From positions 124,001 to 188,000 of the forward strand of contig CAJYKV010000008.1 in NCBI GenBank assembly GCA_913774955.1: a DNA stretch of 64,000 nt. The letters are read 5' to 3'. Source of the stretch: an uncultured Acidovorax sp. (GTDB lineage Bacteria; Pseudomonadota; Gammaproteobacteria; Burkholderiales; Burkholderiaceae_C). A program made the position numbers and the translations under genes. Position 1 is the stretch's first letter. Every line of letters starts with the position of its first letter. Under the pieces are notes generated by a model. It worked only from the letters and a program-made list of their open reading frames with translations, did no database searches and was not told the DNA's origin. Positions 57,398 to 64,000 of this stretch are shown piece after piece.

Positions 57398-58839
57398 GCG
57401 GCCCCCATCCTATCCGGGTGCACCTCGGCCACGACGCGCGTGCCCCCCGGCCCCGACCGCACCTGCAGCCGTCCACCGATGCCCTCCATGCGCTCGTGCA
57501 TGTTGCGCAGGCCGATGCCGCGCCGCGGGTCGCGCTGCAGCGCGGCGGGATCGAAGCCCCGGCCGTCGTCGCGCACCTCCAGCTGCACGCCGCCGCCCAC
57601 GCATTCGAGCGTGACATGCACCTGCCGCGCCTGCGCGTGCTTGCGCACGTTGGTGAGCGCCTCCTGCGCCACGCGGAACAGCGCGGTGGTGACGTCCTGC
57701 GGCAGCGGCCCCGGCGGCTGGGCGACGTCGGCGAACGCCGCCACGGGCCCGTGCTCGCCGAACGCGCGCGCCAGGTGCTCCAGCGCGGCCGGCAGCCCCA
57801 GCGTGTCGAGCAGGGCCGGCCGCAGCTCGTGGGACAGGCGCCGCACTTCGCCCAGCGCCTCGTTCAGGTGCCGCAGCGCGATGGCGAGGGTGGGCGGCGC
57901 CGGGCGCTCGCGTTCGATGTCCTCCACCGCCGATTCGATCAGCAGCTTGGCCGAGACCAGCGTCTGGCTGGTGCCGTCGTGCAGCTCGCGCGCGAGGTGC
58001 CCGCGCTCCTCCTCCTGCGACTGCACCACGCGCCGCGCCAGCAGCCGCATGCGCGCCTCGGACGTGCGGTGCTCGCTGAGGTTGAGCAGCAGACCGCAGG
58101 CGCTGATCGCCGCCAGGCCCAGGGCCGCGAAGCCGGCGATCCACCACATGGTCGCGCCCACGTTGGAGCCCACCTGCCGCTCCAGGCCCGCCTGCGTGGC
58201 CTCGATGTCGTCGAGGTACAGGCCCGTGCCCACCATCCAGTTCCAGTGCGGCAGGGCCGTGACGTAGCCCAGCTTGGGCGCGAGCTGCCCGCCGAGCGAC
58301 GGCTTGGGCCACGAATACTCCACGAAACCGCCGCCGGCCTGCGCCTGGGCGATGAGCTGCTGGATGGTCGGCCGCCCCTGCGGATCGCGCAGGTCCCAGA
58401 GCATCCGGCCCACGAGTTCCGGCTGGCGCGAATGCATGAGCGAGCGGCCCTGCAGGTCGTAGACGAAAAAGTAGCCGTCGCTGCCGTAATCCAGGGCAGC
58501 GAGGCGGCGGATCGCCTCTTCGCGCGCCTTCGGATCGTCGCCGCCGGCCTCGTAGAGCGGGCGCACGGTGCTCACGGCCAGGTCCACATAGCTGCGCAGC
58601 TCGCTGCGGCGCTGCTGCAGGTAGGACTGCTCCACCAGCGCGCGCTCGCGCCGCGCGAGGTCCTCCGCCTGGTGGCGCACCAGGGCCATGACCAGCGCCA
58701 GGGTGATGAGCAGGGGCACCACCGCCAGCGCCACGATCTTCGTGCGCAGGCGGGCCGCCGGGTCGGCGCCCGGGCCCGCGGCCACCTCCGTGCCCATGTC
58801 CGTGTCCGTACCGGACGATGATTGCTTGCCTGTTTCCAT
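57394..58839 (-). CDS. sensor histidine kinase with extracytoplasmic Cache domain
   Basis: This 481-residue protein has a membrane helix (about 30-52) and a periplasmic single Cache domain (about 55-230) with YGSDGYFFVYDLQGRSLMHS. A second helix lies at about 237-258. The HisKA_3 phospho-acceptor is HLARELHDGTSQTLVSAKL and the HATPase domain has DDGRGFDPA and RGIGLRNMHERM. Cache domains often sense small carboxylates or amino acids. The start at 58839 gives a short cytoplasmic tail before the first helix. Confidence 0.92.
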   Translation of the reverse strand: METGKQSSSGTDTDMGTEVAAGPGADPAARLRTKIVALAVVPLLITLALVMALVRHQAEDLARRERALVEQSYLQQRRSELRSYVDLAVSTVRPLYEAGGDDPKAREEAIRRLAALDYGSDGYFFVYDLQGRSLMHSRQPELVGRMLWDLRDPQGRPTIQQLIAQAQAGGGFVEYSWPKPSLGGQLAPKLGYVTALPHWNWMVGTGLYLDDIEATQAGLERQVGSNVGATMWWIAGFAALGLAAISACGLLLNLSEHRTSEARMRLLARRVVQSQEEERGHLARELHDGTSQTLVSAKLLIESAVEDIERERPAPPTLAIALRHLNEALGEVRRLSHELRPALLDTLGLPAALEHLARAFGEHGPVAAFADVAQPPGPLPQDVTTALFRVAQEALTNVRKHAQARQVHVTLECVGGGVQLEVRDDGRGFDPAALQRDPRRGIGLRNMHERMEGIGGRLQVRSGPGGTRVVAEVHPDRMGAA

Positions 58840-59048
58840 GCGTCTCCCACATCGGCCCCGCCGCGCCGGCGCGGAGGGTCGATCCCCCCGCCCAGGCGTT
58901 CCCGCTCTAAAATCCGGGGTCTTCCTCCGAATCTTCCTGTCCCTCCACGCGCCGCCGCCCCGGGCCGCGGCGCGCCGCACGGTCCGGGAAGCACGGCCAG
59001 CGCGCCGCCTTCCCGCCCCTGCGGCAGACCCGATTGTCCCTGCCTTCC

Positions 59049-59981
59049 ATGACCGCCCTGCACCAAGACACCGACTGGACCGCCGACGCCTCCCGCCCCG
59101 CGCAGGCCCGGATCGAACGCGAGGCGCACAAGCTCGAAAAGCGCCTGTGCCGCGAGGTGGGCCGCGCCATCGTCGACTACCGCATGATCGAAGAGGGCGA
59201 CAAGGTGATGGTGTGCATGTCCGGCGGCAAGGACAGCTACACCCTGCTGGACATCCTCATCAAGCTGAAAAAGCGCGCGCCCATCCATTTCGATCTGGTG
59301 GCGGTGAACCTCGACCAGAAGCAGCCGGGCTTCCCAGAGCACATCCTGCCCGGGTACCTGGCGACCACGGGCGTGCCCTTCCACATCGAGAACCAGGACA
59401 CCTACAGCATCGTCCGCCGCGTCGTGCCCGAGGGCAAGACCACCTGCGGCCTCTGCAGCCGGCTGCGCCGCGGCATCCTGTACCGCGTGGCCGACGAGCT
59501 GGGCTGCACCAAGATCGCGCTGGGACACCACCGCGACGACATCCTTCAGACGCTGCTGCTCAACATGTTCTTCGGCGGCAAGCTGAAGGCCATGCCCCCG
59601 AAGCTGGTCAGCGACGACGGCCGCCACGTGGTGATCCGCCCGCTCGCCTACGTGACCGAGAAGGACACCATCCGCTGGGCCCAGCAGCAGCAGTTCCCGA
59701 TCATCCCGTGCAACCTCTGCGGCAGCCAGGAGAACCTGCAGCGCAAGCAGGTGGGCGAGATGCTGCGCGACTGGGACAAGCGCTTCCCCGGCCGCGTGGA
59801 CAACATGTTCAACGCCCTGCAGAACATCGTGCCGTCCCATCTGCTGGACGGAACGCTGCACGATTTCCAGCATCTGAAGGCGACGGGCGTTCCGAGCGAC
59901 GACGGCGACAAGGCCTTCGACGCCGAGGAGTTCCCCCCGGCCCCCGCTCTGCCGGGCCTGCAGGTGGTGCAGATTTCCTGA
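59049..59981 (+). CDS. ttcA: tRNA 2-thiocytidine(32) synthetase
   Basis: This 310-residue enzyme thiolates C32 of certain tRNAs using an iron-sulfur cluster and ATP. The PP-loop [10 protein letters not shown] is intact. The two CxxC motifs that hold the cluster are TTCGLCSRL and IPCNLCGSQ, and [14 protein letters not shown] follows. I chose the ATG at 59049; a TTG at 59034 adds five residues. The 209-base gap to the divergent kinase gene holds no recognisable gene. Confidence 0.95.
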   Translation: MTALHQDTDWTADASRPAQARIEREAHKLEKRLCREVGRAIVDYRMIEEGDKVMVCMSGGKDSYTLLDILIKLKKRAPIHFDLVAVNLDQKQPGFPEHILPGYLATTGVPFHIENQDTYSIVRRVVPEGKTTCGLCSRLRRGILYRVADELGCTKIALGHHRDDILQTLLLNMFFGGKLKAMPPKLVSDDGRHVVIRPLAYVTEKDTIRWAQQQQFPIIPCNLCGSQENLQRKQVGEMLRDWDKRFPGRVDNMFNALQNIVPSHLLDGTLHDFQHLKATGVPSDDGDKAFDAEEFPPAPALPGLQVVQIS

Positions 59982-60047
59982 CACGCCGCGGCCCTCCGAG
60001 CGACCCGTGACGCCCGCCCCTTCGTACCGGATTCCAGGAGACCGCCC

Positions 60048-60755
60048 ATGAACGCCACCGCCGCCGGACTGCCCCGGCTCTTCCGTTTCTTCTGGCTGCT
60101 GCTGGCCGCCGCCGTGCTGGCCGGCTGCGCCAGCACCCGCACGGTGGACAGCACCGTGTCCACCTTCTCCACCCTGCCGGGCCTGCCCTCGCCGCCCACC
60201 TACCGGCTCGAACGCCTGCCCTCGCAGCAGGCGCAGGCCGTGCAGTTCGCCCCGATCGAGGCGCTGGCCCAGCAGTCGCTGGCGCGCGTGGGCCTGCAGC
60301 GCGACGACGCCAACGCCCGGCTGGTGCTGCAGATCGGCGCGAACGCCGCTACCACCTGGCCCGCGTCGTGGCCCTACTACGGCCCCGCCTACCCCGGCTT
60401 CGGCTGGGGCCTCGGATGGGGCCGCGGCGGCTGGGGCTGGGGCATGGGCACCGGATGGATGATGGACCGACCGCCCACGCTCTACCGCCGCGAAGTGAGT
60501 CTGGTGATGCGCGACGCCGCCACCCAGAAGATCCTCTATGAAACCTCGGCCACCTATGAGGATGTCTGGGTCGACGATCCGGCCATCTTCGGCATCCTGT
60601 TCGATGCGGCCCTCACCGGCTTCCCCAACCCGCCCGCCGGGCCGCGGCAGGTGCGCACCACGATCGCGCCGGCCGGCCAGGGCTATGCGCCCGCCCCGTC
60701 CCCCGCCGCCGCGCCAGCCGTACCCGCCGTGCCGGGAACGGTCGTGAAGCCCTGA
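60048..60755 (+). CDS. DUF4136-family lipoprotein
   Basis: This 235-residue protein has a lipoprotein signal peptide ending in the lipobox VLAGC (Cys27). The rest is a DUF4136-like domain: STFSTLPGLPSPPTYRLERLPSQ, then LVLQIGANA, LYRREVSLVMRDAATQKILYET. In the middle (about 105-140) is a Gly/Trp/Tyr-rich stretch (YYGPAYPGFGWGLGWG), and the tail is Pro/Ala-rich. The function is unknown; it should sit in the outer or inner membrane facing the periplasm. Confidence 0.85.
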   Translation: MNATAAGLPRLFRFFWLLLAAAVLAGCASTRTVDSTVSTFSTLPGLPSPPTYRLERLPSQQAQAVQFAPIEALAQQSLARVGLQRDDANARLVLQIGANAATTWPASWPYYGPAYPGFGWGLGWGRGGWGWGMGTGWMMDRPPTLYRREVSLVMRDAATQKILYETSATYEDVWVDDPAIFGILFDAALTGFPNPPAGPRQVRTTIAPAGQGYAPAPSPAAAPAVPAVPGTVVKP

Positions 60756-60789
60756 ACCCGGGCCTGACCGCCGAGCGCGCCGCCACCGC

Positions 60790-61428
60790 ATGCAAGCCAC
60801 CCGCATCATCGCCATCCGCCATGGAGAGACCGCCTGGAACGTCGACACGCGCATCCAGGGACACCTCGACATCCCCCTCAACGACACCGGCCTCTGGCAG
60901 GCCCGCCAGCTGGGCCGGGCGCTCGCGGACGAGCCCGTCGCCGCGATCTATGCGAGCGACCTGCGGCGTGCCCATGCCACGGCCCAGGCCGTCGCCGACG
61001 CCACCGGCGCGCCGCTCGCCACCGACGTGCGGCTGCGCGAGCGCGCCTTCGGGCTCATGGAGGGCCGTACCTTCCGGGAGATCGAAACCGAGTTGCCCGA
61101 GCAGGCCCGCCGCTGGCGGCAGCGCGATCCGCAGTTCGAGCCCGAGGGCGGCGAATCGCTGCTCACTTTCCGCGAGCGCATCACCACCGCCACGCACGCC
61201 CTCGCCCGCCGGCACCCGGGCGAGCTCATCGTGCTCGTGGCGCACGGCGGCGTGATGGACGTGCTCTACCGCGCCGCCACCGGCCAGGAACTGCAGGCGC
61301 CGCGCACCTGGCTGCTGGCGAACGCGGCCATCAACCGCCTGCTCTGGACCGACGACGGACTCACCCTCGTGGGCTGGGCCGACACCCAGCACCTGGAAGA
61401 TGCCGCCCGCGATGAAAACCATGCCTGA
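60790..61428 (+). CDS. histidine phosphatase family protein (phosphoglycerate mutase-like)
   Basis: This 212-residue protein has the RHGET phospho-histidine motif (IIAIRHGETAWNVDTRIQG), the arginine in YASDLRRAHATA, the acid in LRERAFGLMEGRTF and the second His in VLVAHGGVMDVLY. It is probably a cofactor-independent phosphatase like CobC/GpmB rather than a true glycolytic mutase; the substrate is unknown. Its last 17 bases overlap the following gene. Confidence 0.9.
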   Translation: MQATRIIAIRHGETAWNVDTRIQGHLDIPLNDTGLWQARQLGRALADEPVAAIYASDLRRAHATAQAVADATGAPLATDVRLRERAFGLMEGRTFREIETELPEQARRWRQRDPQFEPEGGESLLTFRERITTATHALARRHPGELIVLVAHGGVMDVLYRAATGQELQAPRTWLLANAAINRLLWTDDGLTLVGWADTQHLEDAARDENHA

Positions 61429-62590
61429 CGCCGCCGCCGCCCTCTACGCCACCATCGGCCAGCGCGTGGACCTGATCGACACCCCCGCCGCCGTCGTCGA
61501 CCTCGACGCTTTGGAGCGCAACATCCAGCGCATGGCCGAGTTCGCGCGCAAGCACCAGGTGCGCTGGCGCCCGCACGCCAAGATGCACAAGTGCGCCGAG
61601 CTGGCGCTGCAGCTGCAGCAGGCCGGCGCCACGGGGGCCTGCGTGCAGAAGGTGTCCGAGGCCGAGGCGCTCGCCGCCGGCGGCGTGACGGACCTCTACA
61701 TCAGCAACGAAGTGATCGCGCCCGCCAAACTGCTGCGCGTGGCGCGGCTGGCGCAGCAGCTCGCCGCGCGCGGCGGGCGCCTCGCCATCGCGGTGGACAG
61801 CGCCGAGGGCATCGCGCGCCTGACCGAAGCGATGGACGGTGCCGCGGGCGATGCGGTGATCGACGTGTTCGTGGAAATCGATGTCGGCCAGGGCCGCTGC
61901 GGCGTGCCGCCCGGCGATGCCGCGGTGCCGCTCGCGCAGGCGGTGGCGCGGCACGCGCGGCTGCGCTTCGCGGGCCTGCACGCCTACCAGGGCCGCGCCC
62001 AGCACCTGCGCGGTGCGGCCGAGCGCCGGGACGCCATCGCCGCGGCCGTGGCATCCGCCCGCACGACGCGCATCGCCATCGAGGCGGCCGGCCTGGCCGT
62101 GCCGCTGGTCACCGGCGCGGGCACCGGCACGCTGGTGCACGAGGCCGCGAGCGGCGTGTACGGCGAGCTGCAGGCCGGTTCGTTCCTGTTCATGGACGCC
62201 GACTACGCCGCCAACGAGCGCGAGCCCGCCCAGCCGGCCTTCGAGCATGCGCTGTTCATCAAGACTCAGGTGATCTCCTGCCGCGACACGCACGCGGTGT
62301 GCGATGCCGGCCACAAGAGCCATGCGATCGACTCGGGCCTGCCGCAGGTGGCTTTCCTGCCGCCCGAGCGCGCGCTGCGCTATGCCAACGGCGGCGACGA
62401 GCACGGCCTGCTGTTCGCGGACGGCGACCGCGCGCGGCTGCCGGCCATCGGCCGCATGCTGTGGCTGGTTCCCGGCCACTGCGATCCGACGGTGAATCTG
62501 CACGGCCACCTGATCGGCGTGCGCGGCGGGCTGGCGCACGGCGTGGTGGAACGCATTCTGCGCGTGGATGCGCGCGGCGCCGTGACCTGA
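61412..62590 (+). CDS. DSD1-family PLP enzyme (D-3-hydroxyaspartate/D-threonine aldolase-like)
   Basis: This 392-residue protein is a fold-type III PLP enzyme. Lys57 in RWRPHAKMHK should hold the cofactor; a metal-binding pair lies in PGHCDPTVNLH, with His and Asp as in the aldolases, whereas D-serine dehydratases use Cys. It likely cleaves or dehydrates a D-hydroxy amino acid in the cytoplasm. Start choice is open: ATGs at 61400, 61412 and 61421 all overlap the preceding gene, indicating translational coupling. It converges on the tail-collar genes across a strong hairpin. Confidence 0.85.
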   Translation: MKTMPDAAAALYATIGQRVDLIDTPAAVVDLDALERNIQRMAEFARKHQVRWRPHAKMHKCAELALQLQQAGATGACVQKVSEAEALAAGGVTDLYISNEVIAPAKLLRVARLAQQLAARGGRLAIAVDSAEGIARLTEAMDGAAGDAVIDVFVEIDVGQGRCGVPPGDAAVPLAQAVARHARLRFAGLHAYQGRAQHLRGAAERRDAIAAAVASARTTRIAIEAAGLAVPLVTGAGTGTLVHEAASGVYGELQAGSFLFMDADYAANEREPAQPAFEHALFIKTQVISCRDTHAVCDAGHKSHAIDSGLPQVAFLPPERALRYANGGDEHGLLFADGDRARLPAIGRMLWLVPGHCDPTVNLHGHLIGVRGGLAHGVVERILRVDARGAVT

Positions 62591-62600
62591 CGAACGACAA

Positions 62601-62638
62601 GGCGCCGCGGCCCGCCCGACCGGGCAGCCCGCGGCGCC
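62601..62638. terminator. long GC-rich bidirectional hairpin
   Basis: Two 18-base arms (62601-62618 and 62621-62638) are complementary except at two positions. The hairpin lies between the convergent aldolase and tail-collar genes. On the minus strand it is followed by TTGTCGTT, a weak T-rich tail. Confidence 0.65.
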
Positions 62639-62656
62639 GTCACCCGTGCCGGCGCG

Positions 62657-63268
62657 TCAATCCGGACGGGGCGGGAACAGGCCCTGCACGCAGATGATGA
62701 AGGACACCGTCAGCGAGGGCTGGACCGTGCTCATCGTGCCGGAGGCCGACACCGGCAAGGCCATGGGCTGCTGCTGCGCAGCCGCCACCGTGACCGTCGC
62801 GTTGAACGGCTTGAGGTTCGTGTTGGCGTTGTCGGACGTGTAGACCTTCAAGCTGCCGTTGCCCGCCATGCCCTTGTCCCGCACGACCGTCGGGCCGGGC
62901 ACGTCGGTGGTGTTCGCCGCCACCGGCGCGTTGTTCGCAGGCACCTGCACGGACGCCGTGCCGGCCATCGGCGGCAGTTGGTTGGCCGTGATCATGCCGG
63001 CCGCCGCGCCGGTGACCAGGACGGGATGCGATGCCGCGCCCGTGGGGCCCGGGACCGCGTCCACCTGCGCCAGCCCCATCGGCACGCGGTTGCGCAGATC
63101 GGGAAGCTGGAAGGTGGTGCGCCCGTCGCCGCCGAAGCGGTTGCCGAGGATCGCGAAAAGCGCCGGGTTCTGCGTGATGTTCAGCACGGAGCCGTCGCAC
63201 AGGGCCCAGCCGCGCGGCACGAAGGCGGCGGTCCAGAGCAGAACGGTGCCGATATAGGATTCATCCAT
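62657..63268 (-). CDS. tail-collar domain (MdpB-type) protein, copy 1
   Basis: This 203-residue protein begins MDESYIGTVLLWTAAFVPRGW and carries the phage tail-collar motif WALCDGS then FAILGNRFGGDGRTTFQLPDLRNRVPMG (region), as in microcystin-related MdpB proteins. The C-terminal half (PPMAGTASVQVPANNAPVAA, PSLTVSFIICVQGLF) looks like a beta structure similar to fibre tips. There is no signal peptide. It follows copy 2 after only 19 bases, with the same length and about two thirds of residues alike. Function is unknown. Confidence 0.85.
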   Translation of the reverse strand: MDESYIGTVLLWTAAFVPRGWALCDGSVLNITQNPALFAILGNRFGGDGRTTFQLPDLRNRVPMGLAQVDAVPGPTGAASHPVLVTGAAAGMITANQLPPMAGTASVQVPANNAPVAANTTDVPGPTVVRDKGMAGNGSLKVYTSDNANTNLKPFNATVTVAAAQQQPMALPVSASGTMSTVQPSLTVSFIICVQGLFPPRPD

Positions 63269-63287
63269 CGTCGTTCCCCTTTCCGGT

Positions 63288-63899
63288 TCAGGGACGGTCC
63301 GGGTACAGACCCAGCAGGCAGATGATGAAGTTCAGCGTCAGGGAAGGCTGGATCGTGCTCACCTGGCCCGCCAGCGACACCGGCAGCGACAATGGCTGCT
63401 GCGCCGAGCCCGGCGAGATGGTGACCGGCACATCGAAAGGCTTGAGGTTGGTGTTGGCCGCGTCGCTCGTGTAGATCTTCGCGAGGTTGTTGCCGGCCCC
63501 GCCCTTGGCGAACACGCCGGTGGGGCCCGGGGTGTCGGTGAGGTTCGCGGCGACCGGCGCGTTGTTCGCCGGAATCTGCACCGAGGCCGTGCCGGTCAGC
63601 GGCGGTAGTTGGTTGGCCGCGATCATGCCGGTGGCGGCGCCCGTCATGAGGAGGTTCTGCGATGCCGCGCCGGTGGCACCCGGCGCCTGGGAGGCGACCT
63701 GTAGCCCCATCGGCACGCGGTTGCGTAGATCGGGCAGGTTGAAGGTCGTGCGGGCATCGCCGCCATAGCGCACGCCGATGAGCGAATACAGCGCCTGGTA
63801 GTCCATGATCTTCAGCTGCGTGCCGTCGCACAGCGCCCAGTTGCGGGGCACCCAGCTGCCCGCCCACAGCACGATCGTGCCGATATACGCCTCATCCAT
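63288..63899 (-). CDS. tail-collar domain (MdpB-type) protein, copy 2
   Basis: This 203-residue paralogue of the next gene begins MDEAYIGTIVLWAGSWVPRNW, followed by WALCDGT, LIGVRYGGDARTTFNLPDLRN and the closing PSLTLNFIICLLGLYPDRP. I start at the ATG at 63899, which aligns exactly with the start of copy 1; four more codons lie upstream in frame. It is the first of the pair within the window, but further members could lie beyond 64000. No other phage structural gene is visible. Confidence 0.85.
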   Translation of the reverse strand: MDEAYIGTIVLWAGSWVPRNWALCDGTQLKIMDYQALYSLIGVRYGGDARTTFNLPDLRNRVPMGLQVASQAPGATGAASQNLLMTGAATGMIAANQLPPLTGTASVQIPANNAPVAANLTDTPGPTGVFAKGGAGNNLAKIYTSDAANTNLKPFDVPVTISPGSAQQPLSLPVSLAGQVSTIQPSLTLNFIICLLGLYPDRP

Positions 63900-64000
63900 G
63901 ATTTCCCTCACTTTCGGTTGAACATTGCCTGGAATGGCCCGCGTGCATGCCGCGGGACGCGCCGCGCCCCGGCCCCGGCGGGGCCCTGGCGGATGGTTGC

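Noticed and set aside
62657-64000. Prophage remnant at the right end
   Set aside because: Only the two tail-collar proteins are present; no integrase, capsid, tail, lysis gene or attachment repeat is seen in the window, so a prophage call is not supported.

Overview
The window is a stretch of GC-rich bacterial chromosome with nearly every base assigned to a gene. Base composition, the gene families and several local gene orders point to a beta-proteobacterium of the Comamonadaceae, most likely Acidovorax/Paracidovorax. The relevant arrangements are glyQ-glyS-gmhB-plsC, fabA-fabB, otsB-GH15-otsA, an orphan Bug-family binding protein beside phhA/hppD, and cstA-ybdD with a two-component system. 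The genus is an inference from gene content. I see no rRNA, tRNA, insertion sequence, integrase or CRISPR array, so this is core chromosome with a few accessory single genes.

Layout. 1-4709 (minus): glyQ, glyS, a membrane protein, gmhB and the 5' part of plsC, linking glycyl-tRNA synthetase to envelope lipid/LPS genes. 4961-6729 (minus): the unsaturated fatty acid pair fabA-fabB. 6975-9159: a periplasmic L-asparaginase and a divergent LysR regulator with candidate operator boxes between them. 9188-12476 (minus): a GNAT enzyme, corC and lnt. 12636-15257: an Lrp/AsnC regulator divergent from a secreted lipase and its foldase. 15465-18560: aromatic amino acid catabolism (hppD, phhA) with an orphan tricarboxylate-type binding protein between them. 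19196-22024: an alpha/beta hydrolase divergent from a long-chain acyl-CoA ligase. 22103-23011: an orphan secreted protein with a strong terminator. 23308-29543: a complete ribose operon (rbsB-A-C-R-K-D) behind tandem LacI-type operators. 29551-33929: a membrane protein, a metallo-beta-lactamase-fold hydrolase, a lytic transglycosylase, and 5-formyl-THF cyclo-ligase. 33937-39000: a diguanylate cyclase, a glutathione S-transferase, a coiled-coil protein, the CCA-adding enzyme and thioredoxin 2. 39134-43222: a trehalose operon otsB-GH15-otsA, followed by a lone XRE regulator and a ROK sugar kinase. 44864-46798: MarC, an orphan amino-acid binding protein and a small DUF2905 protein. 46913-50968 (minus): a taurine/alkanesulfonate-type operon (dioxygenase, binding protein, ATPase, permease). 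51273-51719: an isolated ricin-type lectin gene. 51768-54177: a MidA-like methyltransferase whose start codon overlaps that of a divergent pteridine-reductase-like SDR, followed by folB. 54195-58839 (minus): histidine kinase, response regulator, cstA, ybdD. 59049-62590: ttcA, a DUF4136 lipoprotein, a histidine phosphatase, and a D-3-hydroxyaspartate/D-threonine aldolase-like enzyme. 62657-63899 (minus): two tandem tail-collar (MdpB-type) proteins.

Most operons are translationally coupled by ATGA or GTGA overlaps (fabA/fabB, rbsA/C/R/K/D, otsB/GH15, ATPase/permease, kinase/regulator, cstA/ybdD). I found no clear-cut new multi-gene defence or mobile system. The features most worth a second look are the paired tail-collar proteins without other phage genes, the isolated lectin, the GmhB homologue lacking conserved acidic residues, the lipase leader palindrome, and two gene pairs whose divergent start codons overlap or nearly touch.
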